From positions 33,283 through 47,059 of the forward strand of contig PQAG01000173.1 in the NCBI GenBank assembly GCA_003104895.1: 13,777 bases of DNA. Reading direction: 5' to 3'. The notes beneath the pieces were generated by a model, which saw only the letters and a list, made by a program, of their open reading frames with translations, was not told where the DNA came from and searched no databases. The first letter of the stretch is position 1. Every line of letters starts with the position of its first letter. The position numbers and the translations under genes were made by a program. Below are positions 7,544-13,777 of this stretch, piece after piece. Origin of the DNA: Nitrosomonadales bacterium (lineage in GTDB: Bacteria > Pseudomonadota > Gammaproteobacteria > Burkholderiales > Sulfuricellaceae).

Positions 7544-10231
7544 TTAGTGCGCCTGCTCCCAGTTGGCGCCCTCGCCCACCTCCGCCACCAGCGGCACGGC
7601 AAGGCTGGCGACGTTGCACATCAGTCCTGGCAGCGCCTGCCTGACCGCCGCCAGTTCATCCTGCGGCACTTCCAGCACCAGTTCGTCGTGCACCTGCATC
7701 ACCAGCAGGGTTTTCATGCGCTTTTCCTGCAGCCAGCGGTGCACCGCGATCATCGCCAGCTTGATCAGGTCGGCGGCCGTGCCCTGCATCGGCGCATTGA
7801 TGGCGGCGCGCTCGGCGGCCTGGCGACGGGGCCCGTTGCCGCCCTTGATGTCGGGCAGCCACAGGCGGCGGCCGAACACGGTTTCCACATAGCCCTGCTG
7901 CTTCGCCATGTCGCGGGTGCGTGCCATGTAATCGGCCACCCCGGGGTAGCGGGCGAAATAGCGGTCCATGTAGGCCTGGGCGGCGCTGCGCTCGATGCCG
8001 AGCTGGCTTGCCAGGCCGAAGGCCGACATGCCGTAGATCAGGCCAAAGTTGATCACCTTGGCGTAGCGGCGCTGCTCCGGGGTGACTTCCAGCGGAGTGC
8101 AGGCGAAAACCTCCGCCGCCGTGGCGCGGTGGATGTCCTCCCCGGCCGCAAAGGCGCGCAGCAGGCTTTTGTCGCCCGAGAGATGCGCCATGATGCGCAG
8201 CTCGATCTGCGAGTAGTCCGCCGAAATAATCCTGCTTCCCGGCGGCGCGATGAAGGCTTCGCGTATGCGCCGCCCCTCTTCGCTGCGCACCGGGATGTTC
8301 TGCAGGTTGGGGTCGGTCGAGGATAACCGTCCGGTCACCGCGACCGCCTGGTTATAGCTGGTATGCACGCGCCCGGTTGCGGGGTCCACCATGCGCGGCA
8401 GCTTGTCGGCATAGGTCGTCTTGAGCTTGGCCAGGCCGCGGTATTCCAGCAGCAGCTTGGGCAGCGGGTAGTCCTCCGCCAGCTGCTGCAGGACATCTTC
8501 GTCGGTGGAGGGCGTGCCGCCCGGCGTTTTCTTCCTGACCGGCAGCCCGAGCTGGCCAAACAGGATTTCCTGGATCTGCTTGGGCGAGTTGAGATTGAAC
8601 GGCTGGCCTGCCAGCCGGTGGGCTTCCTGTTCCAGGGTCAGCAGCTTTTCTCCCAGCACCCGGCTCTGTTTTGCCAGCAGGCCGCTGTCGATCAGCACGC
8701 CATTGCGTTCCACGTGAAACAAAATTTGTGAAACCGGCACTTCGATGGCCCTGTACACATATTCCAGCCCGGCATCCTGGCAGATCTGGGGATACAGGTG
8801 GCGGTGCAGCTGCAGGGTGATGTCCGCATCTTCCGCCGCATAGCGGGTGGCGGTGTCGAGGTCGACTTCATCGAAGCCGATCTGTTTTGCGCCTTTCCCG
8901 GTGATTTCAGTGTAAGTCAGGGTTTTTACCCCGAGGTGGCGCGATGCCAGCGAGTCCATGTCGTGCGGCTTGTGGCTCTCCAGCACATAGGATTGCAGCA
9001 GGGTGTCGTGGGCGATGCCCTGCAGGGCAATGCCATGGTTGGCAAGGACATGGCTGTCGTACTTGAGGTTCTGCCCCACCTTGGCTTTTGCGGGGTTTTC
9101 CAGCCATGGCTTGAGGCGCTGCAGGGTGCTGTCAAAATCGAGCTGCCGGGGCACGCCGGCATAATGATGCGCCATGGGCAGATAAGCCGCCTCGTGCGGC
9201 GTGATGGCAAAAGAGATGCCCACCAGCCGCGCGCGCATCGGGTCAAGGCTGGTGGTCTCGGTGTCCACGCTGACCAGTTCGGCCTGCTCCAGTCGGGCCA
9301 GCCATTGTTCCAGTTGTGCTTCGCTGAGGATGCATTCGTAGCGCGTTTCAGCCGTCAGCAAACCACCGGCTGAAGGCTGAGAGCTGACGGCTGAGAGCTC
9401 TTTCAGCCAGGACCTGAATTCCAGACGTCCATACAGTTCAGCCAGGCGGGCATTGTCCTGCGGGCCGGCGGTCAGATCTTCCAGCTTGACCGGCAAGGGC
9501 ACGTCGCAGCGGATGGTGAGCAGTTCACGCGCCCTGGGGAGCCAGTCCAGCTTCTTGCGCAGGTTCTCGCCCACGACGCCGCCGATTTCCCCGGCATGGG
9601 CCACCAGCTTATCCAGGGTCTGGTACTGCGTCAGCCACTTCACCGCCGTTTTGGGCCCGACCTTTTCCACGCCGGGAACGTTGTCAGAACTGTCGCCGAT
9701 CAGGGTCAGGTAATCCACGATGCGCTCGGGCGGCACGCCGAATTTCGCCATCACGCCAGCCTCGTCCAGCGCCTCGTTGGACATGGTGTTGATCAGGCTG
9801 ACATGGCTATCCACCAGCTGCGCTATGTCCTTGTCGCCGGTGGAGATCACCACCCGCATCCCGGCCTGCACGCCAATCCGCGCCAGCGTGCCGATGACAT
9901 CGTCCGCCTCCACGCCCTCCACCGCCAGCAGCGGCCAGCCCATGGCGCGGATGCTGTCGTGCAGCGGCTCGATCTGGGCCGCGAGATCGGGCGGCATGGA
10001 CGGCCGGTGGGCCTTGTAGTCAGGATACAGGTCGTCGCGGAAGGTCTTGCCTTTTGCGTCGAATACGCAGGCGCTATAATCGGCCTGGTAATCCTGATGC
10101 AGACGGCGCAGCATGTTGAGAACGCCGTAAATCGCTCCGGTTGGCTCGTTATGCCGGTTGCGCAGGTCGGGCAGGGCATGGAATGCGCGGTAAAGGTAGG
10201 ATGAGGCGTCAACCAGCAGCAGTGTTTTCAT
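7544..10231 (-). CDS. polA: DNA polymerase I
   Basis: An 895-residue DNA polymerase I, close to the 928 of E. coli, used for Okazaki fragment processing and repair gap filling. The N-terminal 5' nuclease (1 to about 275) has LLLVDASSYLYRAFHALP, VEADDVIGTLA (near 107), STGDKDIAQLV (130-140) and IGDSSDNVPGVEKVGPKTA. The 3'-5' proofreading domain keeps Exo I DTET (Asp323, Glu325), Exo II GQNLKYDSH and Exo III YAAEDADITLQL, so proofreading should be active, unlike in some bacterial Pol I enzymes. The polymerase domain has motif A DYSQIELR (Asp672), motif B RRYAKVINFGLIYG and motif C HDE (848-850). The linker at 278-295 is encoded partly by a heptamer DNA repeat. The start ATG lies 18 bases from the start of the divergent LOG gene, and no good Shine-Dalgarno sequence precedes it. 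Confidence 0.98.
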   Translation of the reverse strand: MKTLLLVDASSYLYRAFHALPDLRNRHNEPTGAIYGVLNMLRRLHQDYQADYSACVFDAKGKTFRDDLYPDYKAHRPSMPPDLAAQIEPLHDSIRAMGWPLLAVEGVEADDVIGTLARIGVQAGMRVVISTGDKDIAQLVDSHVSLINTMSNEALDEAGVMAKFGVPPERIVDYLTLIGDSSDNVPGVEKVGPKTAVKWLTQYQTLDKLVAHAGEIGGVVGENLRKKLDWLPRARELLTIRCDVPLPVKLEDLTAGPQDNARLAELYGRLEFRSWLKELSAVSSQPSAGGLLTAETRYECILSEAQLEQWLARLEQAELVSVDTETTSLDPMRARLVGISFAITPHEAAYLPMAHHYAGVPRQLDFDSTLQRLKPWLENPAKAKVGQNLKYDSHVLANHGIALQGIAHDTLLQSYVLESHKPHDMDSLASRHLGVKTLTYTEITGKGAKQIGFDEVDLDTATRYAAEDADITLQLHRHLYPQICQDAGLEYVYRAIEVPVSQILFHVERNGVLIDSGLLAKQSRVLGEKLLTLEQEAHRLAGQPFNLNSPKQIQEILFGQLGLPVRKKTPGGTPSTDEDVLQQLAEDYPLPKLLLEYRGLAKLKTTYADKLPRMVDPATGRVHTSYNQAVAVTGRLSSTDPNLQNIPVRSEEGRRIREAFIAPPGSRIISADYSQIELRIMAHLSGDKSLLRAFAAGEDIHRATAAEVFACTPLEVTPEQRRYAKVINFGLIYGMSAFGLASQLGIERSAAQAYMDRYFARYPGVADYMARTRDMAKQQGYVETVFGRRLWLPDIKGGNGPRRQAAERAAINAPMQGTAADLIKLAMIAVHRWLQEKRMKTLLVMQVHDELVLEVPQDELAAVRQALPGLMCNVASLAVPLVAEVGEGANWEQAH
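9348..9403. repeat. GCTGANN heptamer repeat with inverted copy inside polA
   Basis: On the plus strand GCTGA begins at 9369, 9376, 9383 and 9390, exactly every 7 bases, and a decayed fifth unit (GCTCT) begins at 9397. A 12-base perfect inverted partner of two units, TCAGCCGTCAGC, lies at 9348-9359 and matches GCTGACGGCTGA at 9383-9394. Read on the minus strand this encodes the polA linker ELSAVSSQPSAGG (278-290) and LLTAETR (291-297). I infer that an interspersed repeat expanded or inserted in a tolerant linker. Confidence 0.8.
10052..10080 (+). promoter_or_regulatory. Candidate sigma-70 promoter for the LOG gene, inside polA
   Basis: A perfect TATAAT (10075-10080) lies in the context GCGCTATAATC, with a weak -35 (TTTTGC, 10052-10057) 17 bases upstream. 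It points at the LOG gene and would give a leader of about 160 bases running antisense to the 5' end of polA. The -10 box is clear and the -35 is poor. Confidence 0.4.
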
Positions 10232-10249
10232 AGGCGAGAGATCATCAAC

Positions 10250-10978
10250 ATGAATGCAGAAGAAAAACTACCCAAACCCCTGGACCCGGAGCTCTTGTCG
10301 CAGTCATACTCGGCGCGGGAGTCGTGGCGGGTGTTCGAGATTATGGCAGAGTTTGTCGAATCCACCGAACGCCTGAGTTCGATCCGCCCGGCAGTCAGCA
10401 TCTTCGGCAGTGCGCGCACCCCGCCGGACCATCCCTATTACGCGCTGACCGAGAAAATTGCCCGGAAATTGTCTGACGCCGGTTTTTCCGTGATCTCGGG
10501 CGGCGGCCCTGGGGTCATGGAAGCGGCCAACAAGGGAGCTTTCTTCGGCACGTCTCCCAGCGTCGGCCTCAACATCCAGCTGCCTCACGAGCAGCACACC
10601 AATCCCTATCAGGACATCAGCCAGACTTTCCGCCATTTTTTTGCGCGCAAGGTGATGTTCGTCAAGTTTGCCACCGCTTATGTGGTCATGCCCGGCGGGT
10701 TCGGCACACTGGATGAGCTGATGGAGGCCCTGACGCTGGTGCAGACCGGAAAAACCCGCCGCATCCCGATCATCCTGGTGTGCGAAGCCTACTGGCGCGA
10801 CCTGGTCAGCTGGTTCGAAAAGACTCTGGTAGAGGAGAAAATGATCAATCCCGAGGACCTCGATCTGATCAAGGTGATCGATGAACCCGATGCCATCGTG
10901 GCGGCGATTTTCAAGCATTACGAAACCAGCGGCTTCGAACCGACGGCAGCCGAGCAGGAGATTCAGCTGCGCCTGTGA
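10250..10978 (+). CDS. LOG-family (TIGR00730) nucleoside 5'-monophosphate phosphoribohydrolase
   Basis: A 242-residue Rossmann-fold protein of the LOG/YvdD family, once annotated as lysine decarboxylase. The two hallmark motifs are present: SGGGPGVMEAAN (83-94) and PGGFGTLDELME (148-159), with the catalytic pair expected at Arg133 and Glu156. Characterised members cleave the N-glycosidic bond of AMP or cytokinin nucleotides to release the base and ribose 5-phosphate. In bacteria that do not make cytokinins the likely role is nucleotide salvage, but the substrate here cannot be read from the sequence. The length is above the 180-200 of short LOG proteins because of an N-terminal extension of about 45 residues, as in many proteobacterial homologues. 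The ATG has only a weak GAGAG upstream. It diverges from polA with 18 bases between start codons, so its promoter must lie within polA. Confidence 0.9.
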   Translation: MNAEEKLPKPLDPELLSQSYSARESWRVFEIMAEFVESTERLSSIRPAVSIFGSARTPPDHPYYALTEKIARKLSDAGFSVISGGGPGVMEAANKGAFFGTSPSVGLNIQLPHEQHTNPYQDISQTFRHFFARKVMFVKFATAYVVMPGGFGTLDELMEALTLVQTGKTRRIPIILVCEAYWRDLVSWFEKTLVEEKMINPEDLDLIKVIDEPDAIVAAIFKHYETSGFEPTAAEQEIQLRL

Positions 10979-11008
10979 CAATTATTCGGGCATGGGACTC
11001 TAAGGTGC

Positions 11009-11037
11009 TTATCGGCCGCGGCGGCAAGCGCTATAAT
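11009..11037 (+). promoter_or_regulatory. Candidate sigma-70 promoter for DUF2782-thrB
   Basis: A perfect TATAAT (11032-11037) sits in the same GCGCTATAATC context as the element inside polA. The -35 position 17 bases upstream (TTATCG, 11009-11014) matches the consensus poorly. Transcription would start near 11044, leaving a 20-odd base leader before the ATG at 11067. It lies in the 88-base gap after the LOG gene, a natural place for a promoter. Confidence 0.5.
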
Positions 11038-11066
11038 CCGTTCTCATCCTTTCTCCAGGAATTGCT

Positions 11067-11405
11067 ATGCGCCGTTTCCTTCCCCTGCTGATGCTGTGCG
11101 CCCTTCCCGCGATTGCGGATACCCCAGCGCCGCCTGCCGGGCTGCAGCCGCTGCCTGTGCCCCCGGCCCCGCCGCCCGGTTACGAGCCAGACCCCGCGCT
11201 CGAGCCGCTGGTCACCATTACCAGACGCGGCGAGGACAAGGTCGAGGAGTACCGCATCCACGGCAAGCTCTACATGATGAAAGTGACCCCGCCGCATGGT
11301 GTGCCCTATTACCTGATCGATGAAAAAGGCACGGGCAATTTCGTGCGCCAGGGTGAAGTCAGCCCCAGCTTTCTGGTGCCCATGTGGCTGCTTAAATCGT
11401 TCTAG
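11067..11405 (+). CDS. Small exported DUF2782-family protein
   Basis: A 112-residue protein with a short signal peptide, MRRFLPLLMLCALPAIA, probably cleaved after Ala17. A proline-rich stretch (about 19-44, with PVPPAPPPGYEPDP) is followed by a compact C-terminal domain, VTITRRGEDKVEEYRIHGKLYMMKVTPPHGVPYYLIDEKG, characteristic of DUF2782. It is probably periplasmic. The function is unknown. The start is well supported by AGGA six bases upstream. Homologues often lie between polA and thrB in betaproteobacteria, so it is likely co-transcribed with thrB, which begins 29 bases after its stop codon. Nothing suggests a direct role in threonine synthesis. Confidence 0.85.
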   Translation: MRRFLPLLMLCALPAIADTPAPPAGLQPLPVPPAPPPGYEPDPALEPLVTITRRGEDKVEEYRIHGKLYMMKVTPPHGVPYYLIDEKGTGNFVRQGEVSPSFLVPMWLLKSF

Positions 11406-11412
11406 TTTGAAG

Positions 11413-11426
11413 CAGCCCCTGGGCTG
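11413..11426 (+). other. Short hairpin before thrB
   Basis: CAGCC (11413-11417) pairs with GGCTG (11422-11426) around a CCTG loop in the 29-base gap between the DUF2782 gene and thrB. No T run follows, so it is not a usual terminator. The hairpin ends 8 bases before the thrB ATG, where a Shine-Dalgarno sequence would sit, so it could lower thrB translation. It may also be chance. Confidence 0.25.
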
Positions 11427-11434
11427 ATTTCCCC

Positions 11435-12388
11435 ATGTCCGTTTTTACCACCGTTACCCCCGAGCAGCTCGAACACTGGCTGAGTGGCTATGCCCTCGGC
11501 TCCCTGCAGGATCTGCAGGGGATATCCGCCGGCATCGAAAATACCAACTATTTCGTGACCACCAGCCATGGGCGCTATGTGCTGACCCTGTTCGAGAAGC
11601 TGACGGCCGGCGAGCTGCCCTATTTCATCAACCTGATGGCGCATCTCGCCGCGCACGGCATCCCCTGCCCTGCGCCGGTGGCCAATCTGGAAAATGGCTA
11701 CCTGGGCCAGCTCAATGGCAAGCCGGCGTGCATCGTCAGCTGTCTCGAAGGCAAATCATTGCTCGAGCCAACAGCGCAGCACTGCGCCGAAGTCGGCGAA
11801 ATGCTTGCGGCGATGCATCTGGCAGGCAAATCCTACCCTGCGCAAATGCCCAATCCGCGCGGGCCGCGCTGGTGGAATGCAACCGCTCCGCAGGTGATGC
11901 CCTTTCTGGCGCCGGTGGACGCGGCGCTGCTGACGGAGGAGTTGCGCTTCCAGTCGGTCTACCGCTTCGAGGACCTGCCCCGCGGCGTAATCCATGCCGA
12001 CCTGTTCCGCGACAACGTGCTGTTCAAGGGCGATGCCATTGGCGGCCTGATCGATTTCTACTTCGCCTGCAACGATGTCTGGCTCTATGACCTGGCCATT
12101 ACCGTCAACGACTGGTGCGTGGATGCCAGCGGCGAGCCCGATGCCGGGCGCATGATGGCCATGCTGCAGGCCTACCACTCCACCCGTCCGCTGACGCCGG
12201 TTGAACGCGGCGCCTGGCCGGCGATGCTGCGTGGGGGCGCGCTGCGCTTCTGGCTCTCGCGCCTGTATGACTTCCATTTCCCCCGCCCCGGCGAACTGAC
12301 CCAAGCCAAAGATCCCGCCCATTTCCGCAAAATTCTGCAGCATCACGTGACGCATCACGACCAGCTGCAGGCGGCCTGGGTAAAGTAA
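11435..12388 (+). CDS. thrB: Homoserine kinase, APH-fold type (TIGR00938)
   Basis: A 317-residue cytoplasmic kinase that phosphorylates L-homoserine to O-phospho-L-homoserine with ATP, the step before threonine synthase. It belongs to the aminoglycoside-phosphotransferase-fold homoserine kinases found in many beta- and gammaproteobacteria, not to the GHMP-fold ThrB of E. coli. The N-lobe shows GISAGIENTNYFVTTSHGRYVLTLFEK. The catalytic loop HADLFRDNVLF gives His187, catalytic Asp189 and Asn194, and IDFYFACND gives the metal-binding Asp207. Length and motifs match the family. The ATG at 11435 starts the expected MSVFT N-terminus but has a poor Shine-Dalgarno sequence, and a small hairpin lies just upstream. 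The next gene starts 2 bases after the stop codon. Confidence 0.93.
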   Translation: MSVFTTVTPEQLEHWLSGYALGSLQDLQGISAGIENTNYFVTTSHGRYVLTLFEKLTAGELPYFINLMAHLAAHGIPCPAPVANLENGYLGQLNGKPACIVSCLEGKSLLEPTAQHCAEVGEMLAAMHLAGKSYPAQMPNPRGPRWWNATAPQVMPFLAPVDAALLTEELRFQSVYRFEDLPRGVIHADLFRDNVLFKGDAIGGLIDFYFACNDVWLYDLAITVNDWCVDASGEPDAGRMMAMLQAYHSTRPLTPVERGAWPAMLRGGALRFWLSRLYDFHFPRPGELTQAKDPAHFRKILQHHVTHHDQLQAAWVK

Positions 12389-12390
12389 AG

Positions 12391-13173
12391 ATGACGAATG
12401 ACGTTTTGAATTCCGCAGGGGCGCCAGAACCGCGCAGGGTCGCCATAATCCAGGGCTGGCGCTGGATCACTGCCGGTTTCCGGCTATATGCCAGGAACCC
12501 CCTGATCTGGATCGTGTTTTTCATGATCTACATGGTATTCGAGCTGGTGCTGGCCTTTACCATCCCGGTGGCGGGCGCAATCGCATCGGCGCTGCTGGAT
12601 CCCATCCTGATTGCCGGATTCATGGCGGGGTGCCGCGCGCTGGAGCTGGATGAAGAACTGGAAATCGGCCACCTGATGGCCGGGTTCCGCGCCAATGCCG
12701 GGCAGCTGGCCGCGGCGGGCGGGTTTTACCTGTCCGGAAAGATTCTGCTGATCGTGATCGCCATGGGCATCGCGGGTCTCTTTATCGGCCCCATGCCCGA
12801 GGTGGATTTTTCCGCCCTGGAGAGCATGGACCCTGCCCAGCTGCAGCTGGTTGCGCGCCATTTCATGATCATGGGTGCGCTGCTCATGAGCCTGCTGATC
12901 CCCCTGCTGATGGCGTTCTGGTTCGCTCCGGCCCTGATCCTGTTTGATCACATGACGGCCAGGCAGGCCATGAAACTGAGCTTTACCGCCTGCCTGCGCA
13001 ATATCTGGCCCTTCACGCTTTATGGCGTGGCCGGCAGCCTGCTTTTCATGCTGGGCGCGCTGCCCTTCGGCCTGGGCCTCCTCGCCGTCATCCCGGTGCT
13101 GTTTGGCACCTCCATCTATACCGCCTACCGGGATATCTTTGTCGCTGAAGGCCAGATACAGGACGAAGCATGA
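12391..13173 (+). CDS. BPSS1780-like integral membrane protein
   Basis: A 260-residue polytopic inner-membrane protein. The N-terminus AIIQGWRWITAGFRLYARNPLIW is the signature I associate with the BPSS1780 family. About six hydrophobic segments follow, roughly 48-70, 73-87, 112-136, 165-190, 209-232 and 233-247. There is a short polar loop at about 137-160 (PMPEVDFSALESMDPAQ). No catalytic motif is visible and the function is unknown. It starts 2 bases after thrB with no good Shine-Dalgarno sequence of its own, so it is probably translationally coupled to thrB and belongs to the same transcript. Confidence 0.85.
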   Translation: MTNDVLNSAGAPEPRRVAIIQGWRWITAGFRLYARNPLIWIVFFMIYMVFELVLAFTIPVAGAIASALLDPILIAGFMAGCRALELDEELEIGHLMAGFRANAGQLAAAGGFYLSGKILLIVIAMGIAGLFIGPMPEVDFSALESMDPAQLQLVARHFMIMGALLMSLLIPLLMAFWFAPALILFDHMTARQAMKLSFTACLRNIWPFTLYGVAGSLLFMLGALPFGLGLLAVIPVLFGTSIYTAYRDIFVAEGQIQDEA

Positions 13174-13189
13174 CCCCCCTCTCTCCTTG

Positions 13190-13213
13190 CTCTCCCCCGC
13201 TTGCGGGGGAGAG
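13190..13213. terminator. GC-rich hairpin between convergent genes
   Basis: CTCTCCCCCG (13190-13199) and CGGGGGAGAG (13204-13213) form a perfect 10-base-pair stem around a CTTG loop. It sits in the 67-base gap between the membrane-protein gene and the convergent end of uvrD. Neither side has a T run, so it is not a canonical intrinsic terminator. It resembles the CCCTCTCCC...GGGAGAGGG extragenic palindromes scattered in many proteobacterial genomes and may act as a two-way transcript end or 3'-end protector. Confidence 0.5.
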
Positions 13214-13240
13214 GGACGCAGGCTCGCTTCGCAAGTTTCG

Positions 13241-13777
13241 TTATACTGCCTCCAGTTTGGCATATTCCAGCGCCAGCCATTTCACGCCCGAGTGGCTGAA
13301 ACTCACCTGAACCCGCGCATCAGCGCCGCGCCCTTCGCTGTTGATGATGATGCCTGGCCCGAATTTGGCGTGTCTGACCGCCTGCCCGACATGCCAGGGC
13401 GAGCCCGCCTCCGGGCTTCCGCTCCGGGCCGGGGTGGCCTGCATTAGGGGTTCGGCGGTTCTGGCGGCGGCACGGTTCAGCCGCTTCAGCAATGCAGGCG
13501 GCAGCTCGTCGAGGAAGCGCGACGCGATGCCGTAGCGCAACTGGCCGTGCAGCATGCGGCTGTCGGCGAAGCTGAGATACAGGCGCCGCCGCGCGCGGGT
13601 GATGGCGACATACATCAGGCGCCGTTCCTCTTCCAGGCCGTCGCGTTCCTGCGCGGCATTTTGGTTCCGGCTAACCTGCTGCGCAGAAAAGTCTCCACCG
13701 AAACTCCGCTTCGCTACGTTTTCATGCGGGAACAGCCCTTCCTCCAGCCCGCTGATGAATACGGCATGGAACTCCAG
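13241..13777 (-). CDS. uvrD: DNA helicase II UvrD, C-terminal part only
   Basis: The frame is open to the right edge, so only the last 178 residues are visible. They begin with LEFHAVFISGLEEGLFPHEN, continue to DGLEEERRLMYVAITRARRRLYLSFA (helicase motif VI, with the ATP-contacting arginines) and end with the Tudor-like C-terminal domain GQAVRHAKFGPGIIINSEGRG through SGVKWLALEYAKLEAV. That last domain binds RNA polymerase in UvrD/PcrA. UvrD is the 3'-5' superfamily 1 helicase of nucleotide excision and mismatch repair. Rep and PcrA are the alternatives, but the TRMLHGQxRY-like stretch and the C-terminal domain favour UvrD. Between PHEN and DGLEEERR lie 25 residues where family members have only a few, so there is an apparent in-frame insertion. 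The gene converges on the thrB block across a GC-rich hairpin. Confidence 0.92.
   Translation of the reverse strand: MEFHAVFISGLEEGLFPHENVAKRSFGGDFSAQQVSRNQNAAQERDGLEEERRLMYVAITRARRRLYLSFADSRMLHGQLRYGIASRFLDELPPALLKRLNRAAARTAEPLMQATPARSGSPEAGSPWHVGQAVRHAKFGPGIIINSEGRGADARVQVSFSHSGVKWLALEYAKLEAV
13643..13717 (-). repeat. In-frame insertion within uvrD, possibly repeat-derived
   Basis: These 75 bases encode VAKRSFGGDFSAQQVSRNQN followed by AAQER, between the conserved LEEGLFPHEN and DGLEEERRLMYVAITRAR segments of UvrD. From memory of betaproteobacterial UvrD, only about 4-5 residues normally separate these segments, so roughly 20 residues are extra. The reading frame is kept. The stretch includes the palindrome CTGCGCAG (13679-13686) and has a composition unlike helicase sequence. 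I infer an interspersed coding repeat; no second copy is in this window. Confidence 0.55.

Noticed and set aside
7547..8326. A 259-codon plus-strand open frame opposite the end of polA
   Set aside because: It is antisense to the strongly conserved polymerase domain and its composition is that of a shadow frame.
13242..13247. TATACT as a plus-strand -10 box before the right edge
   Set aside because: It overlaps the uvrD stop codon, has no -35 box, and no plus-strand gene follows.
1..13777. Defence system, prophage, insertion sequence, CRISPR array or RNA gene
   Set aside because: I read both strands for transposase, phage and toxin motifs, direct-repeat arrays with spacers and tRNA-like folds. 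All coding space is taken by conserved housekeeping or membrane genes and no gap is large enough.

Overview
The window is GC-rich chromosomal DNA from a proteobacterium, most likely a betaproteobacterium of the Nitrosomonadales/Burkholderiales type. This rests on the gene families (DUF4390, DUF2782, a BPSS1780-like membrane protein, an APH-fold homoserine kinase, an NtrYX pair next to trkAH) and on their order. The assignment comes from recognising families, not from a database search. Coding density is very high, no gap exceeds about 90 bases, and there are no rRNA or tRNA genes, CRISPR arrays, insertion sequences or phage genes.

Left part (2-7527, plus strand): one tightly packed run that looks like an operon. 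It begins with the 3' half of rsmB (16S rRNA m5C967 methyltransferase). A small exported DUF4390 protein overlaps it, followed by an NtrY-like membrane histidine kinase, an NtrX-like response regulator, trkA and trkH. Junctions are overlapping or within 7 bases, except for a 77-base gap before trkA that holds a dyad and a near-match to a sigma-54 promoter. A two-component system is thus placed directly upstream of a complete Trk potassium uptake system.

Middle (7544-10231, minus strand): full-length polA, convergent with trkH. All three enzymatic domains are intact. The linker between the 5' nuclease and proofreading domains is partly encoded by a GCTGANN heptamer repeat with an inverted copy.

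Right part (10250-13173, plus strand): a LOG-family nucleotide phosphoribohydrolase gene diverging from polA with only 18 bases between the start codons. Then come a small exported DUF2782 protein, thrB (homoserine kinase) and a polytopic BPSS1780-like membrane protein. Two near-identical GCGCTATAATC elements are the best promoter candidates here. A strong GC-rich hairpin separates this block from the 3' end of uvrD (minus strand, runs off the window), which carries an apparent in-frame insertion of about 20-25 residues next to its helicase motif VI.

This is mostly conserved housekeeping DNA and I see no clear new multi-gene system. The points most worth a second look are the repeat-derived coding insertions in two DNA-repair genes (polA and uvrD), the NtrX regulator whose ATPase core has decayed, and the coupling of NtrYX to TrkAH.
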